The notes under the pieces were generated by a model. That model worked only from the letters and a program-made list of their open reading frames with translations, was not told the DNA's origin and ran no database searches. From Chrysochromulina tobinii (lineage: Eukaryota; Haptophyta; Prymnesiales; Chrysochromulinaceae): a DNA stretch of 22,845 nucleotides. Below, piece after piece: positions 14,766 to 22,845 of the stretch. Location: contig JWZX01002592.1 of the NCBI GenBank assembly GCA_001275005.1, positions 1 through 22,845 on the forward strand, in the 5' to 3' direction. Every line of letters starts with the position of its first letter. Position 1 is the first letter of the stretch. The translations under genes were made by a program, and so were the position numbers.

Positions 14766-15456
14766 CAGGAGGTTGAAAACGTATTGAAAACGCGAGGAGG
14801 GTCGGAGGATGAGAGATGCGGAGTCTTGTGTCTGCGTGTGGCGTGCCACGCAGCATCCGGAGCATGAATTTTCAAGCAACGGACGCGCACCCAGACTGAC
14901 CACTCGTCCGTCAATGAGCGGAGAGCCTGCCGTGCTGCTGAATGAAGCGAAGCCGAAGGCGGCGCGGACGCGCGCGGTGAAGCGGCCGTTATTTATATTT
15001 TACCGCGGGCCCCACGCGCCAAGCCGCGAACACACGCCAACACGCGACGGGGCGGCCGACGTGAAACTAAGGCACAAAGGTAGCGCTAAGGACACTGTAT
15101 AGTGTATTCACCCGAAGCCGGCACGCGGCACGGCGCGCCCACCCGCGCACACACAGACATACTCCACACGCGGCCACACACGACACAGAGCATGACACAG
15201 AGGTTACCACACTCCTCAGCTGCCAGTGCCACACGTCCAGGGGCCGAGGGGAAGCGGCGGAAGCAAATCGCAATCGACAACGTTAACTCTCCGCTATACC
15301 CGGCACGATCCACGAAAGGAAAAAGCACGCGCTTCCGCTACAGCCGCGGGGAAACGACTCGGAAGCCTGTCCGCTCGGACTCTAAACTGTAAACATCTCG
15401 CTCCATCCGCTAGCACGTAGCTCTCGCGTAGCTCTCGCGTGTCGCGTTTCGGACTA
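14766..15456. other. Convergent intergenic region, 690 bp
   Basis: It lies between the DUF1415-like gene (+) and the filamin-repeat gene (-). It includes an AT-rich patch TTATTTATATTTTA (14989-15002), CACAC-rich sequence around 15140-15190 and a GCTCTCGCGT direct repeat near 15420-15440. Short frames on both strands show no recognisable domain; I support no gene here. Confidence 0.5.
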
Positions 15457-18400
15457 TCAGACCGAGAGTCTAAGCCCAGGCACTACTTGCTCGCCGCCCG
15501 GCGCCGCCCTCTTCGCCTTACTGGCAGCTCCCTCCGTGAATGCATCCGCCGCCAGCGCCACCAAGGGCTTGGGCTTGTCAGGTTTCCCCATAAGCGCCAC
15601 GATCTCCTTGCCGGCGTCACGTAGCCGCACATCGCCCGTCCTTGAGAGCCATGTGGCGTCGAGATGGGCACCCGTTGCGCTGTCTCCTTCCCTTCCTTCC
15701 GCGGTCGGAACGTGTTTCTGCTGGGGTCTGAGCTCATCCTGCGCAGCCGATGGCTCGGCAGTGCCATTGTCGGAAAGGAAGATGAGTTGCACGGCGGAAA
15801 GCTCGCCACCAGATGCTGGGATGTTCTTATCCATGTTGACAATCAGCTTGACAGTCACGGCGATCTTCATCACCGTGATGAGCACGTTGTATGTGCCATC
15901 CGAGTTGTCCTCAATCTCGATCTTGTGATTCGTCGCCACAAGTGTTGTCAGATCATGTACACTGCTCTTGATCAGCTGAAGCCGCGCGCCGACCTGCAGT
16001 CCGCCGAGCGTGATTGGATTGTTGAAGCGGTCAAACGTCTTGAGAAGAACCTTGTACGTCCGGTTCGAATAGAGTGTCGTCTCCGTCGGTGGTGTGAGCC
16101 TCGCCGTCCTCACGTCGGGTGTAGACGTCGCAACCTCAAACCGCACGGGCGAGCCCCGTATCGGCTTTCCATGAAGGTGCATGTGCACCTCGTGAGGGCC
16201 AGCATGCGTCGCCTCGTGGCGCACATCATACAGAGTGAGCCCGCCCTTGACAGTCTGGCCCAGCTTGAGCATAGGAGTGCTCGTGTCGTGGGTCGTCCCG
16301 TTCGGCAGCTGGATCTTAACGTCGAGAGCGCCCTTTTCCAGCGCGGTGGTGTTGCCAAAGTCGTCGCAGATGGACGGACGCATGATGACTGCATCGCCCG
16401 CAATGATCTCGCGGGGGCGGAGGTCGAGTGCCTTGCCGTTCTTGTCGACGGCACGATTCTCTTTGCTCCATCCATCGACAGACGACATCGTGGAGCTTGC
16501 AGCTGCGCAAGGGAAGGGAGACCCAGCGAGCGGCACCCTCTCGATCTTTTGATGACCCTTTGTCGAACAGAGATCGTCAGCCCAGACATGCAAATCAAAG
16601 GCCCCATCCCTCTGGCACGCAAAGGTGAACTCATACGTGCAAGCCTGCTCGTCTATGCACGCCATCGTGAAGGGGTACGACTCGACATCCTTGAACGAGC
16701 GCCCGTGGATGAGAGCGAGCCCAAACTTGAACCTCGATCCGGGCGCGGCAGGGTTGTCGTACATGTCCGCAAATGTGAGGCAAAAGCGACTCAGTTGGCC
16801 GGCAACGGTGGCCTTGCGCTTGATGCACTCTCCGATGATAGTCGTCTTCGACAGCAGCGGCGTCACTGAGGTCAGCCATATGGTCGTCAGCGTGTCTGCC
16901 ACTCTATCGTGGTTGACCTTGATGGCCACCTGGTACGAACCACTGGCATTCGAGCGCCATTGCAAGTAGTATGTGCCATCGCCATTGTCGGTTACCTCGC
17001 ATTTCAAGTCTCGCGCATCCTTGAGCTTATCGAGGACGGCCTCGCCGGTGACCACAGCGCCGCCACAGATGGATCGATTGCCCATCAGGTCATAGGTTGA
17101 GACCGTCACACCACAGCCCGCTGTCATGCCAACGAGCCCCTCGATCCTGCCGTTGGGCGGCAGCTTGACGCGTGACGTACGTGCGCAGGCGACGTTGGGC
17201 TGCACGAGCAGTCGAAAGGGCGAGCCTGGCAACGCAATAGATGCCTGCCGCAAGCGCACATGGAGCAAATACTCGCCGACGAGCCCTATGGAGTAACTCA
17301 CCGTGTGCTTCTCGACCAGCTTCCCATGTGCGTGAAGCGTGCCGGGGCTAATGCCCCCAAACGCGAAGCCAATCCCGGACGGATCTGCCGACTTTTCGAG
17401 TGCCACATTTGGGGCGGACGAGGCACCGCTGTCTTGCAGGCTACCTCGCTGCCGATCGGTCTTAAGTCGCCTTGCCCATTGATCCTTGGACTGCTGCCTA
17501 TGGCTGGCACTCTCCTGCACACGCGAGGTGACGAGCTTGTGACCATCCTTGAGCAGTGTCACCCATCCCACCCTTGCAGTGAGACGCTCCGAATCAGCAG
17601 CGGGCAAGGCGCTGCCCCGCACGCCGCTGGCTTCGTGCCCACTCGCATCAGCCTCGAGGTTACTGTCCGTGCCAGCAGCACTGTTGGGCACGGCGGGATC
17701 ACCGGCTACGTCGACTGAGCCTGTCAGACGGTTCTTGGTCATCTTTTTGTTACGTGGCGACGTTCCGGGTGTGCTGTGCTCCGCGCTGTAACTCATCGTG
17801 TCGAGGGCGATCATAGCTCTCACCTTGGAATCGGTGACCTTCTCCAGAACGACTGTCATTATCTGTCCAGGATGCACGACACCGATTTGTGCGGAGTCCA
17901 CCTCCTCAGATTCGCGGATCACGAGTGCACTCCGAGCCTTGACCCGAATGGTGCGTCGACGCACATCCCCTGCCGACGTTACCTCCACGCCACTCTCGCC
18001 TTGCCGCTGGGTGATGATCTCGCTGGTCGAGGCTGCGTTGGGGGTCGTGACGTGGACCTCGGTACGTGGCGTAGGTGCGCGAAGCAGCTTGCCCTTCTTC
18101 TCTGCCATGGCCTTCTTCTTGCTCTTGTCGCTGTCGCCTGTGATCTCGCAAGTGTTACTGTTAATTACTGCCTTGCTGATGCCTTTGCTCGGGTTCCGCA
18201 GGTGCCACCTTTGCTTGGTCGTCGGCCTTGAGCAGCACTCCCACGGGCAAGGGCTCAGCAAAGACATCGAGGTCGACAGCGTGTGTCGAAAAGCCCAAAC
18301 GATCCTTGTACAACACCTCGAATGTCTGCATCGCGCGGGCCACTGCCATGCCGATGCCACGCACCTCGCAGTTGGGAGCGAATGGCAACTGTGGCGTGGC

Positions 18401-18778
18401 CGTTACGGCGAAGGGGCTGCCCACGAGCGATACGCCAAAGAGAGACACGGCCACTGAGTAGTTGCCCGACTGCGGCGGTGTCCACCCCGCTTTGTATGTG
18501 CCGTCCTTGTTATCTGTGATCCTCGCACGCACACGCTGCGGTCCACGGATTGCGACAAAGAAGCTCGTGCCACCGCGATCGAGCTGCCTTCCATCCGATT
18601 CAAAAGCCGTTATGGTGAACTCAGCGAGCTGTCGCACAGCTGCCACCTCGATCCCAGGGCCCACCACCTTACACAGCTCTACCGCCGCCTTGGGTACAAC
18701 GTGCTCCATCGCGCGGCTTTCGCCGATCAATTTTGTTTGAGTCTGGACTCGCGTGAGGTATAGCCGTTGAGCATGCAT
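15457..18778 (-). CDS. Filamin-type Ig-repeat protein, no actin-binding domain seen
   Basis: Two open blocks in different frames make one gene. Block 1 (18778 to about 18209, ATG at 18778; alternative ATG 18709) holds a filamin repeat with ITDNKDGTYKAGWTPPQSGN and VSLVGSPFAVTATP. Block 2 (to 15457, about 900 aa) holds several more, marked by VTDNGDGTYYLQWRSNASGS, IALPGSPFRLLVQP, VPLAGSPFPCAA, KPIRGSPVRFEV and IEDNSDGTYNVLI. A stretch near the junction (ALVIRESEEVDSAQIGVVHP) looks like an SH3-like strand set. Filamin repeats are protein-binding beta-sandwiches; animal filamins also carry calponin-homology domains, not found here. The splice between blocks is unresolved: donor AAG|GTGGCA at 18208 fits in phase with acceptor ACCCAG ending at 18007. 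A 71-nt alternative (acceptor ending 18138, with a TTAAC branch-like site) is one base out of phase. Confidence 0.75.
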
Positions 18779-19189
18779 TCGGGCGAATGGTTGAATATGT
18801 GTTCACATCGCCGAAAAATGTGTCTCACTGTGAGGGCCTGGTCTAAGGATCTCTGAGTGCTCCCTGATGCGCTCTGAGTGCTAATGATTATCCCTGAGTG
18901 CCACTCGATTGGTGCCATTGATGAGCCCTGGGGAGTGCCTACTGTAGATTTGATCTCTGGTGTCACTGATGAGACCTGAGTGCAACCTGATGTGATCTGA
19001 GTGCTCCTTGATACGCTCTTTCATGATCCCGGCACAGGTAACAAAAAAGGAAAAGGGTTCGTTGCTTCATCACACAGGGCCCAGACTGCGCAAGCTGTGT
19101 GCCAAGCAATGTGCAGCCTGTGCGCTGGTCGTGCTCTGCATGCAGACAGAATTAATCCAGTGAGCACGACAGGAGCACGACAGAGCACG
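18779..19189. promoter_or_regulatory. Divergent intergenic region, filamin (-) / GH27 fusion (+)
   Basis: This 411-bp region must serve both genes. It is dominated by a degenerate 21-bp repeat (18853-19020) and, next to the GH27 start, by GAGCACGACAG duplications (19162-19188). It lacks the ACCGGT/T-tract element found in the other three divergent regions. Confidence 0.55.
18853..19020. repeat. Decayed tandem repeat, period about 21 bp
   Basis: CTGAGTGC recurs at 18853, 18874, 18894, 18976 and 18997, with spacings 21, 20, 82 (about 4 x 20.5) and 21. Diverged units fill the gap (GGAGTGCC at 18932, CTGGTGTCACTGATGAGAC at 18957). The consensus unit is roughly CTGAGTGCTCCTTGATGCGC plus one base. 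Confidence 0.75.
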
Positions 19190-22079
19190 ATGAAGGCGAC
19201 AGCGTTGATCCTCCTGGTCGCCGTGCACGGTGCCGCGAGCTTGACTTTGCCGGCCGTCTTTTCCGACGGGTGCGTCTTACAGACGTGGGACCAGGGCGAT
19301 GCGCGCTCATTCGTCTATGGTGACGCACCGCCATCTGCGGCAGTGCGCGTCTCTCTCATATCTGAGGACCCTGCCCTGCCATTTTTGCGGATGTACGAGA
19401 CCACGGCGATGGCAGATGGCACCTGGTCAGTGCAGCTGGACTGGCACTTACGCGGGCGATGCGACTGGGCGCACCGGCCCTCATTACGGCCCATACAGCA
19501 TGAACATCTCGACGGCAGCGTCGTACTTTGCCATCCGCCACGTGAGCTTTGGCGACGTATTCATCTGCGCTGGCGACGAGTCCATGCAGATTCCAAACAA
19601 GAGCCCGATCTCACCAGCACCCTCGGCCATCTCACGATACACTCCTGCCCTTGCCCGCTGGCAGTCAGCTGAAGACGGCCTAAGGGACTTCTCAGCGCTC
19701 TGCACGTCGATGGCGCTCTCGATGCGACGGCTCGACCCAGCTGGGCAGGGGCCAGGCAATACGACGGGTGGCATGCAAATGCCGATCGGACTGATCCTCA
19801 CCGCGGCAGCAGGCAGCACGCTAGCGAGCTGGGCGCCCGATCGGGCTGTCGCCTGCCGTGACGGCGTAGGCGCTGCGGGATGGTACAATCAGATGGTCGC
19901 GCCGTTGCGCTTCCTTGCCATCCGCGGCGTTGCATTCTCGCAAGCTCAGGCCGACGTTGAGCTCCGCACGCCAGCTGCACGGTACGCCGAGTGCCTGAGG
20001 GCTCTCATCATGGGTTGGCGCGACAACGGTCAGATTGGCGACTTTGCGTTTGCGCTAGTCCAGGCAGGTATCGACGATGCTAGCGGCGGGGATCCCGCTG
20101 TTGCGGCGGCGCTTGGCTTGGCTCAGGCAGCGGCGTTGCCCTCACCTTTCTCTGGAGATACCAGCGCCGTTGACACAACCGCGCTCGCCGCCACTTTCGA
20201 TCTGGCGCAATCTGACTTTGGCGAGCGCGGCCGACGCCTCTCCTTGGGGCTCGTTCACACTGCATACGCCAAGCAGCCACCGTCGTGGCCAGTGGCTCCG
20301 CCGTTCGTTGAGAGCGCGCACCAGGTGGACTCATCGACTGTCCTCCTGCGCTTCGTGGCCGACGCGGGGGCTGAGGGACTCCGCCTCGTCGATCGTCAAG
20401 GGGGCGACCAATGCCCCCCGCCATCCCGCCTCCGAGCCGGCGCAGCGGTAAGTGAATTCGGTGGCGGCACTGGCGGCACTGGCGCTGTCGTGGGCGCTGG
20501 CGCTGTCGTGGGCGCTGGCGGCGCTGGCGGCGACAACGGTGGCGAGATGGCCCCCGGCGACTCGATGGTCTACGGCGGCTCCCTAGCGCAAGGCTGGTGC
20601 GCTCCCCTCTCGTCGTGGATCAATGCGAGCAGCCTGCAGCTGGCCACGAATAGCGTCGGCACCGGCCTCTGGCTTCGCTTCGACGGGTGTGTTGAGGTAG
20701 GCATTCGCATGCCTGTCAAGCGCGTGCGCATTGGACTTGGGGCAGAGCGCGCCACCTGCTTCGTGCGTAACGCCAACGGCCTGCCGCCGCTGCCAATGGA
20801 AGCCAATGTCACCAGCAACACTGTGCAGCACTCGCCCTCCTCCTCTGTTGCTGAGCGTCTCGGTGCCATCAAGGGCCATCAAGGGTTCACCGAGGGTCGC
20901 AGTGCCATCAAGGGTCTATCGAGGGCACCCACTGTGGCACTACCGCCGCTGGGGTTCAACACATGGAATCGTTGGCATTGCTGGGTCGATGAATCGCAGC
21001 TTCGGCGGACTGCAGATCTGATGGTCGGCCTCGGGCTCGTGGCGGCTGGGTACACGTATCTCAACATCGATGACTGCTGGCAAGCGTCGCGGACGGCCAA
21101 TGGGAGCATCCTCGAAGATCCCGTGCGCTTCCCATCGGGCCTGCGCGCCTTTTCCGCCTATGCGCACGCGCGCGGCCTCCGCTTCGGGCTCTACACCTCA
21201 CAAACGGAGCTGACATGCCAGGCGCGTCCCGGCAGCTATGGGCATGAGTTGGCAGACGCGGCGGCCTACTGCGCAGCCGACGCCGATTACCTCAAGATTG
21301 ATGCGTGCGGTGGGCAGCGCTATGCGCACGACAACGCCTCCTGGGCGCTGTTCCGGAACGGCCTGGACGAGTGCGCAGCAAGGCGGAAGCGACCGTTTGT
21401 GATGTCATGCTCGTCTTGTGGCATCAAAACCGGTGGAGGCGTTGCAGGCTGTGGACAGTGGATCGCGCAGATGCCGGTGGGCTGCGATGTTTGGCGAACA
21501 GGCGATGACATCCAGGCACGCTGGACGTCGGTCCTGACCAACCTCAAGCAGAATACCGAAATGGCTCCTGTCCAAAACTCGCATCCCGGGCACTACAACG
21601 ATCCGGACATGCTCCAGGTCGGTAACGTGGGACTCTCGCTCACAGAGCAGCGCGCACACTTCACGCTTTGGGCCGCCATGGGCGGGCCGCTCCTGATATC
21701 GACCGACCTGCAGCAGATCTCCGCCTCCGCCCTCGAGATCCTCAAGAATGCGGAGATCCTCGAGATCAACCAGGACGCGCTCGGTCGGCAAGGCACACCG
21801 ATCGCTTTGCCCGCCGCGAACCGAACCTACGACATCTACGCCAAGCCGCTCGCTGGCGGCGATCTCGCCGTCGTCCTTTTGAATCTCGGCGACACCTCGG
21901 CGACGATCGAGCTCGACCTTGCCATGTTGCCTATTGCATTTCAACGGCCGAGCGCGCGCGACTTGTGGGCGCACAGGGATCTTGGCGTGCTGCCGCCCGT
22001 GTCGCAGTTCAGCATCGCTTCGCATGACGTGCTTGCGCTTCGGCTGCAAGAAAGGAGCAGCGATGCGTATTTTGCGTGA
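19190..22079 (+). CDS. Secreted fusion: degenerate sialate-O-acetylesterase-like domain plus GH27 alpha-galactosidase, with a frame break
   Basis: ATG 19190 begins a signal peptide, MKATALILLVAVHGAAS. An esterase-type N-domain follows (LPAVFSDGCVLQTW; ADGTWSVQL). The frame then shifts by one base between about 19441 and 19480 and continues in a frame open to TGA 22077-22079. FGDVFICAGDESMQIP corresponds to the GQSNM nucleophile block, but Ser is replaced by Glu (19578). WYNQMVAPLRFLAIRGVAFS matches the family, while the usual DIHP block is not recognisable. A Gly/Ala linker with a duplicated 18-bp unit lies around 20460-20530. The GH27 domain (from about 20938) appears intact: LPPLGFNTWNRWHC, YLNIDDCWQ, DADYLKIDACGG with nucleophile Asp at 21300-21302, WRTGDDI with acid/base Asp at 21507-21509, GHYNDPDMLQVGN, GPLLISTD and a C-terminal beta domain. 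It likely cleaves alpha-galactosyl (or alpha-GalNAc) ends outside the cell or in a lysosome-like compartment. Confidence 0.85.
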
Positions 22080-22107
22080 AGAACTTGTGTCCCTGTGAAT
22101 AGGATTC

Positions 22108-22225
22108 GTTACGGAGGGTTACCGTGACGGTCTTGTGAATGATGTGGCCTTCACCAAATCTCGTGTGTGTGTGTGTGTATGCATAAGTACGCAGAGCGTA
22201 CTGTATGGCACAGTGACACTGTGCC
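22108..22225. terminator. Cluster of three hairpins downstream of GH27
   Basis: The hairpins are GTTACGG/CCGTGAC around AGGGTTA (22108-22128, one G-T pair), AGTACGC/GCGTACT around AGA (22186-22202, perfect), and GGCACAGTG/CACTGTGCC around a single A (22207-22225, perfect). The last two are 4 bp apart. They could be 3'-end RNA structure or protein-binding palindromes; classifying them as a terminator is a guess from position. Confidence 0.35.
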
Positions 22226-22346
22226 CGCTGTGTGGGGAAATAGAGGAAACGTGTCGTTAGGTTCGCGAGTCTTTCTCTGTGCAGATCGTCTTGCTCGAGC
22301 CCGTGTGTTATACGAGGCCTGCGGTGTTGACCCGCAAGCAGTGTAG

Positions 22347-22365
22347 CTGATTGCCTGACAATCAG
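22347..22365. repeat. Perfect 7-bp inverted repeat
   Basis: CTGATTG CCTGA CAATCAG lies 48 bp upstream of the ATG of the last reading frame. It could form a hairpin in the 5' leader or be an operator-like site. Confidence 0.6.
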
Positions 22366-22412
22366 TCGAGGAACGTAACGTGGTGACGTACCGTGGGCTA
22401 CGAATCTACGCG

Positions 22413-22845
22413 ATGGCATCCAAGACAGTCGACGTCAAGATCTCATTTCCGCAATACAACTGCCAACCTGGACGAGAGGAGTTCGACAAGTTCGAACGCA
22501 ACCTGCTCGCGCACGGCGGCACCTCCGACAATGAAGGCTGGTCCCTGGCAGACTGCCTCATGCGCAACGACGACGGCGCAGTCGATGCAATGGGCAACCC
22601 AATGCCCGGCGTTGGCGCTATCCCTGCTGCAGGTGGCGGCAACCAAGGACACGCGGCACGTACATGCCGCCGAAAGCGCCTCAAGGAAAGCTTTAGCTTC
22701 ATCGTCAGGCACATCGACAACGCTGACATGCTCCGTACGCTCACTGACCCAGGCCTTGGGCTCCTCGGAGACGGGCCGCTGGCGCTTGACTACATCAGGT
22801 CGAGATGCCGTACGGCGATGGACGTCGTCGATACCCAAGACAAGC
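22413..22845 (+). CDS. Unrecognised reading frame, possibly retrotransposon Gag-like, cut by the window edge
   Basis: The frame is open from ATG (22413, context GCGATGGCA) for 144 codons to the end of the window, with codon use like the neighbouring genes. It reads MASKTVDVKISFPQYNC, then REEFDKFERNLLAHGG, NEGWSLADCLM, a low-complexity Gly/Pro/Asn stretch, KRLKESFSFIVRHIDNADML and DGPLALDYIRSRCRTAMDVV. The order (an opening phrase, a helical segment with Trp, then a helix containing DGPLALDYI) recalls Copia-type Gag proteins, in which a DxxxAWxxL-like helix occurs. The match is loose. No zinc knuckle, protease or LTR is within view. An ordinary host gene is equally possible. Confidence 0.4.
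   Translation, partial: MASKTVDVKISFPQYNCQPGREEFDKFERNLLAHGGTSDNEGWSLADCLMRNDDGAVDAMGNPMPGVGAIPAAGGGNQGHAARTCRRKRLKESFSFIVRHIDNADMLRTLTDPGLGLLGDGPLALDYIRSRCRTAMDVVDTQDK

Larger units (their letters stand above)
22080..22412. other. Spacer with hairpins between the GH27 fusion and the last reading frame
   Basis: It contains a (GT)8 run (22163-22178) and four small inverted repeats, described separately. If the last gene is a retrotransposon, its LTR and primer site would lie here, but I could not define TG...CA ends or a second LTR. TGGTGACGTACCG at 22381 is a weak primer-binding-site candidate. Confidence 0.45.

Noticed and set aside
13886-14914. Long open frame of 342 codons on the - strand
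   Set aside because: It is antisense to the DUF1415-like gene, Ser/Arg-rich and without domains; high GC keeps antisense frames open.
15102-15392. Small + strand gene of 96 codons
   Set aside because: Compositionally biased (Arg/Thr/His), no motif, and in a convergent spacer.
15664-16869. 401-codon open frame on the + strand
   Set aside because: It is antisense to the filamin repeats, which have clear motifs; the + strand translation shows none.

Overview
This is GC-rich nuclear DNA from a protist, most likely a unicellular alga. The evidence is eukaryotic: short GT-AG introns, monocistronic genes on alternating strands, a CASTOR-type ACT protein, a PAQR membrane protein, filamin repeats, a lysosomal-type alpha-galactosidase fold, a tRNA-derived SINE-like unit and foldback repeats. 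A chlamydia-like tRNA-guanine transglycosylase, and a signal peptide followed by a Phe-led transit-like stretch on the PAQR protein, point to an alga with a secondary plastid. A haptophyte is my best guess, but the sequence alone does not prove it.

Layout, left to right: 3' part of a queuine/preQ1 tRNA-ribosyltransferase (+, 1-844); unrecognised coiled-coil, low-complexity protein with a basic nuclear-localisation-like patch (+, 1216-2898); convergent spacer with small repeats; CASTOR-like ACT-domain protein (-, 4364-5371); PAQR/HlyIII-family membrane protein (+, 5859-6764); a 1.7 kb repeat-rich convergent spacer holding a SINE-like unit and a foldback structure around an exon-like fragment (6765-8460); three class I SAM-methyltransferase-like genes (-, 8461-9423; +, 10588-11962, interrupted by a 16-bp duplication; -, 12145-12960); a two-copy DUF1415-like protein (+, 13479-14765); a long filamin-repeat protein (-, 15457-18778); a secreted fusion of a degenerate sialate-O-acetylesterase-like domain with a GH27 alpha-galactosidase (+, 19190-22079, with a frame break near 19,450); and the start of an unrecognised, possibly retrotransposon Gag-like reading frame (+, 22413 to the end).

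No operon or metabolic pathway is evident. Genes alternate in divergent and convergent pairs. The clearest shared feature is a short element with core CCGGTAAAAAGACACCGG plus a G-rich flank. It occurs in three of the four divergent intergenic regions and in none of the convergent ones. Each copy points its T-tract end toward the neighbouring gene, and copies lie about 36-70 bp before four start codons. It could be a promoter or 5'-UTR module, or the terminal repeat of a small mobile element that settles in promoters. The fourth divergent region (filamin/GH27) carries a decayed repeat of about 21 bp instead.

Other points of note: an intron that begins with a near-exact copy of its downstream exon, a CASTOR homologue that keeps the arginine-pocket residues but not the GATOR2 contacts, and an esterase-like domain that has lost its catalytic Ser and His while fused to an apparently intact alpha-galactosidase.
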